A stretch of 64,000 nt of DNA. It comes from Arthrobacter sp. ISL-30. Lineage in GTDB: Bacteria; Actinomycetota; Actinomycetes; Actinomycetales; Micrococcaceae. Shown one piece after another: positions 1 through 7,536 of the stretch. A program made the translations under genes and the position numbers. The notes beneath the pieces are model-generated. The model did no database searches. It was not told the origin of the DNA and worked only from the letters and a program-made list of their open reading frames with translations. The DNA is taken from the NCBI RefSeq assembly GCF_018613855.1, contig NZ_JAGGPK010000017.1:1-64000 (forward strand). Direction: 5' to 3'. Within the stretch, counting starts at the first letter, position 1. Each line of letters opens with the position of its first letter.

Positions 1-190
1 AGATCACCGGGGAAAAAGGAATCTAGTCCTCGTTCTCGGCAAAAGAAACAGTGAAGGGCCCACGGCGTGATCCCCAACGCCCGGCTAGCTCACGGCCTCA
101 ACGAACCATAGATGGACGGCGTCGGCAGGCGACCACAAGGACATTTTCAAACCCGAACGGGCGTCCCACAAGAGACAAACCGGCTAGCTC
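1..190. other. Intergenic, no gene recognised
   Basis: No convincing coding sequence is visible. The motif CCGGCTAGCTC occurs twice (about 80-91 and 180-190), the second copy abutting the first palindrome. In many actinobacteria purH follows purN; it is not visible here and, if present, lies beyond the left edge. Confidence 0.5.
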
Positions 191-232
191 GCAGTTGTGG
201 TCGTTAAAACCCGTTTTAACGACCACAACTGC
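191..232. repeat. Perfect palindrome, left copy
   Basis: Arms GCAGTTGTGGTCGTTAAAAC (191-210) and its exact reverse complement (213-232) surround a CC dinucleotide. The same arms recur at 1247-1288 around GG, so the two copies are inverted relative to each other. A further 13 inner bases (AGTTACTTGGGCG, 234-246) are also shared. Such a structure could form a cruciform or a bidirectional hairpin and could be a terminator. The matched inverted pair around one gene suggests a mobile or repeat-associated unit. Confidence 0.9.
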
Positions 233-247
233 CAGTTACTTGGGCGA

Positions 248-1171
248 TCAACCGCGGCTGAGCAAAGCACTGCGGACCTTGGCGACGGCGGCTCGGGCAT
301 CGTTCCGCATGTGTCGTTTTGAGATCCGCACCAGAATCCAGCCCGCTCGGCTGAAATCCTCCTCTCGGGCGATATCCCGAACGATCTGAGCGGGCTCAGA
401 ATGCCCGTCGCCCTCGTACTCCACGGCTACGCGATGTTCCGGATAGGAAAGATCGGGTTGACGGACGACGCCGGAAGCCAGCTCCGCGGGCACGTTCAGT
501 TCCGGTTCGGGCAGTCCCGCGCGTTCCAGGGCCAGCCGAAGCCTCGTTTCGGGAGCCGAATCCGCCCCGATCCGCGCCTGTTCCAATGCAAGCCGGGCCT
601 TGCGGATGCCGGGCGTTCCCTTATGCCGGCTAAGCATGTCGGCGAGCTCTTCCAAGGTGGAGTGGGGTTCCGTCCGTCCTTCAAACTCCGGACGAGGGAA
701 GCGCAAGAGGTGATCAGCCACAACAGTGATCTCGTCGACGTCCATTTTGCGGGCGCAGTCCAGCCACGTTCGCGCCCGGCTCGTGATCAGCAATCCGTCG
801 ATGCTCTCGATCTCATCCTCAAAGAACTGACCCACATGGCCAATTACGCCCCTACGGCGCGCAATGGCCATAGTGTCAGGCCGCGAGATATGGATCCCAG
901 GTCGATCGCTGCCGGGAAGAAACCCTGGAAACTTCCAGAGCGTGAATGCGGTGGCATGCGATGCCGCCGAAAACTCCGTCACGAGAGTGAACGGGCGCAC
1001 CTGTGCCGACAGTTCCATGGCGGTTTCCCCGAGTGGATTTCGAATCCCCCGGCTCGGCGCGTCCAGCGCGCGGTATCTCAACCGTCGTCGGGAGACCCCG
1101 GCGTCGAGCGCTTCCTGAATGGTGAACGGAGCCGAATCCATAGGCTCCGGCAAGGGCTGCAGATTCCTCAT
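248..1171 (-). CDS. DUF559/AbiEi-like protein (wHTH + Vsr-like fold)
   Basis: This 307-residue protein has a short N-terminal winged-helix-like region (about 15-45, with an ALDAGVSRRRLRYR stretch) of the kind found in AbiEi-type antitoxins and related regulators. Its C-terminal domain (about 215-305) resembles DUF559, a Vsr-like endonuclease fold: RQPDLSYPEHRVAVEYEGDGH, then an R-D..RE..F..AGW-ILVRI pattern. The conserved acidic residue, the ExxG-x-H segment and the GW are present. Family proteins are often annotated as type IV antitoxins or endonuclease-like; no activity is proven. It lies on the purN strand, immediately inside two inverted palindromes that end one base from its stop and 75 bases before its start. 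No clear ribosome site precedes the chosen ATG, so M12 is a possible alternative. Confidence 0.75.
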   Translation of the reverse strand: MRNLQPLPEPMDSAPFTIQEALDAGVSRRRLRYRALDAPSRGIRNPLGETAMELSAQVRPFTLVTEFSAASHATAFTLWKFPGFLPGSDRPGIHISRPDTMAIARRRGVIGHVGQFFEDEIESIDGLLITSRARTWLDCARKMDVDEITVVADHLLRFPRPEFEGRTEPHSTLEELADMLSRHKGTPGIRKARLALEQARIGADSAPETRLRLALERAGLPEPELNVPAELASGVVRQPDLSYPEHRVAVEYEGDGHSEPAQIVRDIAREEDFSRAGWILVRISKRHMRNDARAAVAKVRSALLSRG

Positions 1172-1246
1172 TGCCCCATGCTTGCAAAATCGGAGGCAGC
1201 ACCGAGGGGTTATCCACAGTCAGGGCGCTCCCCGCCCAAGTAACTA

Positions 1247-1288
1247 GCAGTTGTGGTCGTTAAAACGGGTTTTAACGACCACAACTGC
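1247..1288. repeat. Perfect palindrome, right copy (inverted)
   Basis: The 20-bp arms at 1247-1266 and 1269-1288 are identical to those at 191-232, with central GG instead of CC. The inner flank 1233-1245 is the reverse complement of 234-246, so about 55 bp are shared in inverted orientation. It lies between the purN stop (1292) and the DUF559-like gene. Confidence 0.9.
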
Positions 1289-1291
1289 GAC

Positions 1292-1936
1292 TCAGTTGGG
1301 TGAGCCGGCGGGGTTGGGTGAGCGGGCGGGGTTGGGGGTCGCGGCGGGGTTGGGTGAGGCGGCGGGGTTGGGTGCGTCGGCGGCCAGCTCTGCGAGGGTC
1401 CGCACCAGGAGGCGGCGCTCTACCACCTTGATGCGTTCGTGCAGGCTTTCCTCGGTGTCGCCGGGTTCAATGGCCACGGCTTCCTGCGCAATGATGGGGC
1501 CTGTGTCCACGCCGGCGTCGGCCCAGTGGACAGTGCAGCCGGTCACTTTGACGCCGTAGGCCATCGCGTCGCGAACTCCGTGGGCGCCTGGGAACGCCGG
1601 CAACAATGCCGGGTGGGTATTCAGGTATTTGCCGTTGAAGGCGTCGATGAATTCCGGACTGACGATACGCATGAAGCCGGACGAGACCACGACGTCGGGC
1701 GAGTAGGACGCGACCTTTTCAGTGAGTGCTGCATCCCATTCTGCCCGCGTGGGGAACGAGTTGAAGTTGACCACGAAGGTCTCCAGCCCTGCTTCGGCGG
1801 AGCGCTCGATGCCGTACGTTCCCTCCCGGTCTGCTCCGACGGCGGCGATGTCGACATCGAGCTCACCTGATTTCGCGGCGTCAATGACTGCCTGGAGATT
1901 TGAGCCGGAACCGGAGACGAGGACAACTATGCGCAT
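1292..1936 (-). CDS. purN: Phosphoribosylglycinamide formyltransferase
   Basis: PurN transfers formyl from 10-formyl-tetrahydrofolate to GAR in step 3 of de novo purine synthesis in the cytoplasm. The 214-residue protein shows the phosphate loop SGSGSN (8-13) and the catalytic trio N106, H108 (NTHPALLPAFPGAH) and D144 (GVDTGP), at the same numbers as the E. coli enzyme. The enzyme core ends near residue 186. Residues 188-214 are an added tail of hexapeptide repeats (PNPAAS, PNPAAT, PNPARS, PNPAGS) encoded by about four imperfect 18-bp units. The stop lies three bases from the palindrome at 1247-1288. The tail is unlikely to affect catalysis and may derive from insertion of the neighbouring cassette. 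Confidence 0.95.
   Translation of the reverse strand: MRIVVLVSGSGSNLQAVIDAAKSGELDVDIAAVGADREGTYGIERSAEAGLETFVVNFNSFPTRAEWDAALTEKVASYSPDVVVSSGFMRIVSPEFIDAFNGKYLNTHPALLPAFPGAHGVRDAMAYGVKVTGCTVHWADAGVDTGPIIAQEAVAIEPGDTEESLHERIKVVERRLLVRTLAELAADAPNPAASPNPAATPNPARSPNPAGSPN
1296..1368. repeat. 18-bp tandem repeat in purN 3' end
   Basis: Around four imperfect copies of an 18-base unit with core GGCGGGGTTGGG (plus strand) run in frame through the purN C-terminus and encode PNPAxS/T hexapeptides. Copies differ at one to three positions. Confidence 0.8.
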
Positions 1937-1974
1937 CGCTCTAGCTTATTGGCGGTTCGCGTAGGCTGGAAAAC

Positions 1975-2397
1975 ATGATTCCCGACGGCGGCCCCCAGCC
2001 CCTCTCCCACCCGCTCAGCGACACCGCGAAGTCCGCCCTCGCGCTAACCCGAACACTGTTCCGCGCCTTCCTGTTGACGGTGCTCGGATCGTTCTTCGTC
2101 TACTCGCTGAACGTGAGCTACCTGTGGCTGAGCGCCATCCTGACCGTGGCCAGCGCGGTACTTGGTGTGGTGGTGCTGGTGCGCACCCTGAAGTACAAGC
2201 AGCCCAGGTTAGTGCTGTTCGGGACCATCTCCGGGCTGATCGTCACGGGCATCATGTGCCTCTTGCTGCTCTTCTCCGCGCTCTTCTTCAACCAGCTGCG
2301 TACATTCCAGGACTGCGCCCGGCCGGCGTTGACCGAACAAGCCCGCAATCTTTGCCAGGTGGAGCTGGAGAAGTCGCTGCCCACTGGCATGAGGTGA
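1975..2397 (+). CDS. Small integral membrane protein
   Basis: This 140-residue protein is not assigned to a family. Three hydrophobic segments are visible (about 28-47, 48-69 and 81-104), followed by a soluble C-terminus with two cysteines (about residues 114 and 127). It is divergent from purN with a 38-bp gap, so the two promoters share a very short region. Its 3' end is convergent with the DUF6350 gene. No catalytic motif is seen. Confidence 0.7.
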   Translation: MIPDGGPQPLSHPLSDTAKSALALTRTLFRAFLLTVLGSFFVYSLNVSYLWLSAILTVASAVLGVVVLVRTLKYKQPRLVLFGTISGLIVTGIMCLLLLFSALFFNQLRTFQDCARPALTEQARNLCQVELEKSLPTGMR

Positions 2398-2438
2398 GCG
2401 GCGCCCCTGGATCCACCACGGGGGCCGACCCAACGGCG

Positions 2439-3803
2439 TCAGGCGCGGTCGGCGTCGTACTCTACTGAGTCGAGGTCCGCTTCCCGCAGTTTCTGGCGGT
2501 GCTCCAGCCACGGCCCGGCCGCGTAGCCAATGACGACGCCGATCCCCACCTCGGCGGCCAGCCAGACTGCCGTCCAGAGCGGGTCGGGGCCGATTTCCGT
2601 GAGCCGGCCGATCCCGGCGGAACCGCGGGCCAGCCAGGCCAACCCTCCCGCGAGCAGCCCGGCAGCCGTGCCAATCAGCACTCCCAGCACGAGCGTGGAG
2701 CAGGTTGCCGTGAACCAGCGCGCTTTGATCTTGATGGCTAGCCATTCGTCGAAGTGGTTCTCGCCTTCGCGGAGGAACCACCAGCCTGCAAGGATTCCGG
2801 CAATGATCGGCAGCGCCAGCGCGGCGGCACCGTATTCGAGCGGCCCGTGAGGCAGGGCGCCCAGGACCGGGATAGCAGGGAGGGGTCCGACGGCGGTGTC
2901 CAGCGCCCCGGCCTGGGAGCCGACGCCGAGGGCAACCCCTTGTCCGGACGCCCAGGCGAGCGTGTAGATGACGAGGTTGGGCAGGTAACCGAGCTGCGCG
3001 ATTGTCAGTACGGCCCCGCCCAACGCGCCGGCCTCGAGGCCCTCGTAAATGGCAATGATCTGCGTCCAGTGCAGGAAGATATCGGCGGCAAGTAGCAGGG
3101 CGGACAACGAAACCGCCGCCATCGCGGCCAGGAATCCGGCCTTGGCCGCGGACGCGAGGTAGGATCCGGCCCACCGCGAGTGCTGGCTGGTCCGCGCGAT
3201 CCAGTCCACAGCGTCGACGCCGATCAGCCGACTCCAGGAACCCGACTCCCGTCGCGCGCCCACCACCATGCCCAGGCCAAAGGGGATCAGCGGGATGAAC
3301 ATCGCGGCCCAGAGGTTGATGACGACGTCGGACGTGCGGCAGACAAAACCAGTGGCCGCGCTGAAGGATACATAGACGGCCCACGAACCGAGCAGCGCCT
3401 GCCAGAGCTGGTCCGTGTAAGAGGCACGGGCCAGGCGTCGTCCGGCCCGCCAGGCAAGCAGGAAGGGAATCAGCGTGAGCCCCAGCGGGATGAGGGACAG
3501 CACGCCGGAACCCTCGGCGCCGGCGCCGGTCGCGCTGCCTGCGCCGTTGCCGAGGTTGGCGAGCTGAAGCGGTACCCCGTGGATCAGGAGCCAGGCTTGG
3601 CCTCCCAGCCTGGCGAGGGCTTCGATGTCCCTGTTCTGGAATCCATTTGTGAACCAGACCGCCACTAGCGGCAGGACGACGATGAGTGCCGAGATGATGG
3701 CCGCCTGCGCCGACTCGAGGGCACCCTGCAGCCACAGGGGCATCGGCAGTCCACGTTTTCCGGTTTGATCAGCGCGCAGTTTCATCGTGTTCCATGGTGC
3801 CAC
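2439..3803 (-). CDS. DUF6350 multi-pass membrane protein
   Basis: A 454-residue protein with roughly nine or ten hydrophobic segments and many Gly/Ala stretches (e.g. LLAGGLAWLARGSAGIG). Its position beside purN on the same strand is typical of the actinobacterial DUF6350 family, which is often labelled a cell-division membrane protein (PerM-like). No enzymatic motif is evident. A second methionine (MKLRAD, residue 7) is an alternative start. The family call rests on gene order and the membrane profile. Confidence 0.75.
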   Translation of the reverse strand: MAPWNTMKLRADQTGKRGLPMPLWLQGALESAQAAIISALIVVLPLVAVWFTNGFQNRDIEALARLGGQAWLLIHGVPLQLANLGNGAGSATGAGAEGSGVLSLIPLGLTLIPFLLAWRAGRRLARASYTDQLWQALLGSWAVYVSFSAATGFVCRTSDVVINLWAAMFIPLIPFGLGMVVGARRESGSWSRLIGVDAVDWIARTSQHSRWAGSYLASAAKAGFLAAMAAVSLSALLLAADIFLHWTQIIAIYEGLEAGALGGAVLTIAQLGYLPNLVIYTLAWASGQGVALGVGSQAGALDTAVGPLPAIPVLGALPHGPLEYGAAALALPIIAGILAGWWFLREGENHFDEWLAIKIKARWFTATCSTLVLGVLIGTAAGLLAGGLAWLARGSAGIGRLTEIGPDPLWTAVWLAAEVGIGVVIGYAAGPWLEHRQKLREADLDSVEYDADRA

Positions 3804-3901
3804 GCAGGCGCTGAAGGTACCGTCAACCCGCCCATCCCAGCGCTTTTTCCATAAAGCAGACGTAAAATTGGACTGTTCGCAGACAGTGGATGGAGGCAGA
3901 G

Positions 3902-4363
3902 ATGGCTACCGCAAGCCCACATGCACACGGCGTTCATTTCGGACGGCAAGACGTCCAGAACATCGGCATGGGCGTAGGTATTCTGTTGATGCTGGTGGGC
4001 ATCCTGGGATTCATCCCGGGCATCACCATGCAGTACGGGGAACTAAGGTTCCTGGGACCCGATTCGCACGCAATGCTCCTTGGCCTGTTCCAGGTTTCCA
4101 TGCTGCTCAATATTGTGCAGCTGGTCATCGGGGCAATCGGCTGGGCAATGGCCCGCACGGGCCATGGCGCGCGGAACTTCCTCATGGGTTTCGGTGCCCT
4201 GTATATCGTGCTTAGCGTGTACGGCCTGAGTGTTGGGGTTGATTCGGCGGCCAACTTCCTGTCGCTGAACACTCTGGACAACTGGACGCACATGGTGCTG
4301 GGCATTCTGATGATTGCTGCCGGCTGGATGTTTTCACGGCACCTGGCAGAGGACAGGAGATAG
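3902..4363 (+). CDS. DUF4383 membrane protein
   Basis: This 153-residue protein has four transmembrane segments separated by short loops (NIGMGVGILLMLVGILGF; LLNIVQLVIGAIGWAMA; a third around ALYIVLSVYGL; a fourth around MVLGILMIAAGW), with the helix order and lengths of the DUF4383 family. The start at 3902 is preferred over an upstream ATG at 3890 because GGAGG (3892-3896) sits five bases before it. A histidine-rich N-terminus precedes the first helix. Function is unknown. Confidence 0.8.
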   Translation: MATASPHAHGVHFGRQDVQNIGMGVGILLMLVGILGFIPGITMQYGELRFLGPDSHAMLLGLFQVSMLLNIVQLVIGAIGWAMARTGHGARNFLMGFGALYIVLSVYGLSVGVDSAANFLSLNTLDNWTHMVLGILMIAAGWMFSRHLAEDRR

Positions 4364-4447
4364 CCCGGATTAGGTTAGACCGGGATTAGAGGAGCCGCCA
4401 ATGGGTTGGGCAATGACGCAAATCTAACGAGTCGAACATAAAACGTT

Positions 4448-4496
4448 GGTGCGGTTCTCGTGGCTACATGTCACGGGACCCGCACCAGCTTTTTTT
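4448..4496 (+). terminator. Rho-independent terminator
   Basis: Left arm GGTGCGGTTCTCGTG (4448-4462) pairs with CACGGGACCCGCACC (4472-4486) at 13 of 15 positions, followed by AGC and seven T (4490-4496). It probably ends the DUF4383 transcript. Confidence 0.85.
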
Positions 4497-4560
4497 GCCC
4501 TGTTTCGTACGTTTCAGAAGCCGTGGTTGGCTCAAACCGTAATGGGGTCTTATTGTGCCG

Positions 4561-4862
4561 CTAGCCGCGCAGCGCCGATTGGAAATGGCTGGCCAGCTCC
4601 TGCCAGAACCCATCAATGTCGCCATCCAAGGCAATCGCAGCCAATCTCTCGTGCTCAACGGCAATGTCATGCAGGTCGGTGTAAGTGCGGTGGTCGACCG
4701 CGAGGTAGAGGCGCAGCTTGGTCTCCCAACCATTCCAAAGACTCTGCAGCGATGTGCATTTCCCGCAACTGTCCACCAGGCGGCACAGTTCCGTCGAGAA
4801 TGGCGGTACGCAGCACGCGGTAGACTCCGTTCAGCGTCGTCGTGCCCTGCGCGTCCCAAGCC
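4561..4862 (-). pseudogene. GntR/FCD regulator remnant
   Basis: One frame (about 4862-4735) encodes a GntR winged-helix start (GVYRVLRTAILDGTVPPGGQ, then LREMHIAAES). A different frame (about 4729-4561) encodes an FCD-type C-terminal end (LAVEHERLAAIALDGDIDG-like, then FWQELASHFQSALRG). Around 100 residues of the expected middle are missing and the frames disagree, so the gene is deleted and frameshifted. Confidence 0.7.
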
Positions 4863-4935
4863 CCTTCGTCCCCTGCTCCGGGCTCGGCCTCGTGGCACGG
4901 TTTCAAACACACCGGATCATGCAGCGACAATGCCG

Positions 4936-5985
4936 TTAGTCCTTGCCCGGCGTCATGATCTCCGAACCGGTGACATATTCCATGGCTTGCACAAACTCCG
5001 GCCGGGCGGCGCGTTCGTAGGCCTCTTCTGCTGTCAGTTCCGCCACCCTGCAGTGGATCCACCACAGGTTGCCGAAGGGGTCGCGGACCCTGCCCACCCG
5101 CTCTCCCCAGAACATCTCCGTCATGTTGGTTACCGCGGTGGCACCCGCCGCCAGCGCCGCCGCAAAGGTGGCATCGCCGTCGTCCACGTACAACCTCAAG
5201 AACGCCGGAGTCGGTGGCCAGTTCGGGCGCGAGTCGAAGGCAAGGATGTTGGAGTCGCCGATGCGCGCTTCCGCATGGCCGATCGAGCCATCTTCCATCG
5301 GCACGCGGAAGGCCTCCTGGGCGCCGAATGCCGCAGTGATGAAATCGAGGACGCCGGCAGTGTCACGGGAAATGATCCACGGCTCAACGGAACGGTAACC
5401 CTCCGGGACAGGTCTAACCCCCTCCGCCCGTGGCGGAGCGGTCATGTTGCGGACGAGTTCCGGTACGTCTTCCCTCCTGTTCTCCCGTCCTGTCATGTGG
5501 CGGTCCAGGGAATCGATGGCGTAGCTCATTCCCGCGGCATATTCGGGGGCTTGCCAGCGTCGGGCAGCTTCATCCTCGCTGACAACCTCCATGTGGGACA
5601 TGATCCACCAGACGTTGCCGAGCGGGTCCTGGATCCTGCCGCCGCGGTCACCCCAGGCGCTGTTGTCGAGTTCGGACACCGACCTGCCGCCTGCGGCGAG
5701 CGCCGCAGCAAAGGCGGCATCGGCGTCGTCGATGTACAACCGTAGATACGCCGGGGTTTCGGGCCAATGCGGGCGGGAATCGAAGGCCAGGACCACGGAA
5801 TCGGCGATTCTTGCTTCCGCATGGCCGATGCTGCCGTCTTCACCAACAACGCGATCGATCTCTTTGGCTCCGAACGCCTTGGTCATGAATGTGAATAATG
5901 CGTCCGTGTTCCGGGAGATGATCCACGGACTGACGCTGGAGTAGCCAGCGGGGACGGTGCTGATTATCGGATCTGCCTTCGTCAC
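4936..5985 (-). CDS. Two-domain VOC (glyoxalase-fold) protein
   Basis: A 349-residue protein made of two tandem VOC/PhnB-like halves. Each begins with a P-x-G-Y-x-S-V-x-P-WIIS motif (about residues 12-24 and 202-214), continues with a DGSIGHAEARI-D-S segment and a FDSRP turn, and ends in a DP-G-N-x-WWI strand. The halves are about 55-60% alike, indicating internal duplication. Homologues bind small ligands or metals; the substrate cannot be predicted. The GTG start has AGGAG a few bases upstream. A QAPEYAAGM / ARPEFVQAM segment follows each domain. Confidence 0.85.
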   Translation of the reverse strand: MTKADPIISTVPAGYSSVSPWIISRNTDALFTFMTKAFGAKEIDRVVGEDGSIGHAEARIADSVVLAFDSRPHWPETPAYLRLYIDDADAAFAAALAAGGRSVSELDNSAWGDRGGRIQDPLGNVWWIMSHMEVVSEDEAARRWQAPEYAAGMSYAIDSLDRHMTGRENRREDVPELVRNMTAPPRAEGVRPVPEGYRSVEPWIISRDTAGVLDFITAAFGAQEAFRVPMEDGSIGHAEARIGDSNILAFDSRPNWPPTPAFLRLYVDDGDATFAAALAAGATAVTNMTEMFWGERVGRVRDPFGNLWWIHCRVAELTAEEAYERAARPEFVQAMEYVTGSEIMTPGKD

Positions 5986-6177
5986 GACTGCTCCTTTGCT
6001 GGGTTTCAGTCCAAAGCCCAGCTTAGGACTGCTTCAGGTCAGGTTACGTCCTGAATTGATTTCCACCTTGAGTGTGCCCGGGGACTCTTGACTGCGGCCG
6101 GTCGGCTGGGGAGCATCAAAAGTGTCGGGGGCAGCGTTCTTACGTCGGCTGTGGACCGGCAGACGGAAGGTTCTCAG

Positions 6178-7500
6178 ATGGCTGCGGCTCGCCTCCACGG
6201 ATCACCCATTCGCGTGGGTGCTTTGTTGAGCAGTGCCGCCCTCATGGTCGGCGTGCTCCTCGGCGGCTGTATCGGCGAGCCGCAGCCGGCACCTTCCCAG
6301 CCAACCCTGCCGCCTACGACGACGGCTCCACCCACCGCACCAACGCCCACCGCAGCGAGTCCGCCGTCTTCCCCTCCCCCGAGCCCGACGGCCACTGCGC
6401 CGCAGACAGCGGCAGTTCCGGCGTCGTCCTCCCTGAGGGAACTCAAGGCAATCCTCGAGCTGTTCAGCCAGGAAATGTTCGAGGCCGGCGCGTCGGCAGT
6501 GCTGATCAAGGCGAAAGTGGGACAGGAGGAGTGGTCGCATGCCGCCGGGGTCAGGAGCCGTGATGGCAACGATCCTGCACAGCTCAGTGATCCGGTGCAG
6601 GTGGGCGGCATTACCCAGACCATGGTGGCCGTTTCCGTGCTGAAGCTCGTGGACGAGGGCAGGCTGGTGCTGGACGAGCCCATGACCAAGTACTTGCCCG
6701 AGTTGGAGGAACTCGTGCACCCGCCGGAACCATATTCGGTGCGTAGGCTCCTGAACCACACTTCCGGCATGCCTGACTTTTACGATCCCCTGCTGCGGTC
6801 GGCGCCGCTGAGGCAGATTCTGGCCACTCCGCTCAGCGCCCAGCAGCGGCTTGCGCTGGCCGGCACGGTGCCTTGGCCCAAGAGGGTGGGGCAGGGCTTC
6901 AGCTATTCCAGCTCAAATTATGTGGCCCTGGGGATGATCGTTGAACGACTCCGTGGCAAGGCACTTGCTGAGGCGCTGCGGGATGACATCCTGGGTCCGC
7001 TGGGCCTGCGCGGCACAACCATGATCGACGACGGACCGGCGCCTGCCAGCTTAGTTCGCGGCTACACGCTGGTCGACGGCGAACTGGTGGACGTTGGGTA
7101 CTCCCCGATGCAAAGCGGCTCCGCATCCGGCGGCATGGTTTCTACCGTGGATGATGTAAATACCTTCTACAAGGCCCTGCTGCGGGGCCAACTGCTGTCT
7201 CCGGCCAGGGTGGCTGAGATGAAAGGCCTTGTGTACGCCGACTATGGTTTGGGCTTGTCCCAGTGGAATGACACCTGCACCAACGGCTTCTATTACGGTC
7301 ATCCCGGCGATGTTCCCGGCTATGGGACCATCGCCATCAGCAGTGCTGACGGCAATCGCCAGCTGGCCATATCGGTCGCCTATCCGCCGTCGCCGCTGCC
7401 CGCACGGTCCAATGCGATCGTGCTGGAGATGGCGGATCTCGCGGAAGACGCGTTGAATACCACCTGCCGTGGCCTCCAATTTCGGTGGAACCGGAGCTAG
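6178..7500 (+). CDS. Beta-lactamase-fold lipoprotein, catalytic residues lost
   Basis: A 440-residue lipoprotein with a signal ending in LLGGC (Cys31), a Pro/Thr-rich linker (about 35-80) and a class C beta-lactamase/serine hydrolase domain. Three active-site motifs are degenerate. The SxxK nucleophile motif, usually GSVTK, reads GGITQ (G144 for Ser, Q147 for Lys). YSN reads YSS (243-245). The third motif is HPG (375-377). Fold-level landmarks such as LLNHTSGMPDF and the NYVALGMIVERL helix are intact, so this is a coherent gene rather than decay. GGAAGG at 6165-6170 supports the 6178 start over an upstream ATG at 6088. I infer a binding or regulatory cell-surface protein, not a hydrolase. Confidence 0.85.
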   Translation: MAAARLHGSPIRVGALLSSAALMVGVLLGGCIGEPQPAPSQPTLPPTTTAPPTAPTPTAASPPSSPPPSPTATAPQTAAVPASSSLRELKAILELFSQEMFEAGASAVLIKAKVGQEEWSHAAGVRSRDGNDPAQLSDPVQVGGITQTMVAVSVLKLVDEGRLVLDEPMTKYLPELEELVHPPEPYSVRRLLNHTSGMPDFYDPLLRSAPLRQILATPLSAQQRLALAGTVPWPKRVGQGFSYSSSNYVALGMIVERLRGKALAEALRDDILGPLGLRGTTMIDDGPAPASLVRGYTLVDGELVDVGYSPMQSGSASGGMVSTVDDVNTFYKALLRGQLLSPARVAEMKGLVYADYGLGLSQWNDTCTNGFYYGHPGDVPGYGTIAISSADGNRQLAISVAYPPSPLPARSNAIVLEMADLAEDALNTTCRGLQFRWNRS

Positions 7501-7536
7501 GACTCCTCCAGTGCCCCGACGCCGGGACCCGTCCGG

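Noticed and set aside
1040..1070. tRNA-like TTCGAATCCCC
   Set aside because: No acceptor, D or anticodon arms around it; it lies in the DUF559-like coding sequence.
2209..3735. 508-codon minus-strand ORF
   Set aside because: It is an out-of-frame shadow of the DUF6350 gene with an Arg/Pro-rich product; the 454-residue frame has coherent membrane helices.
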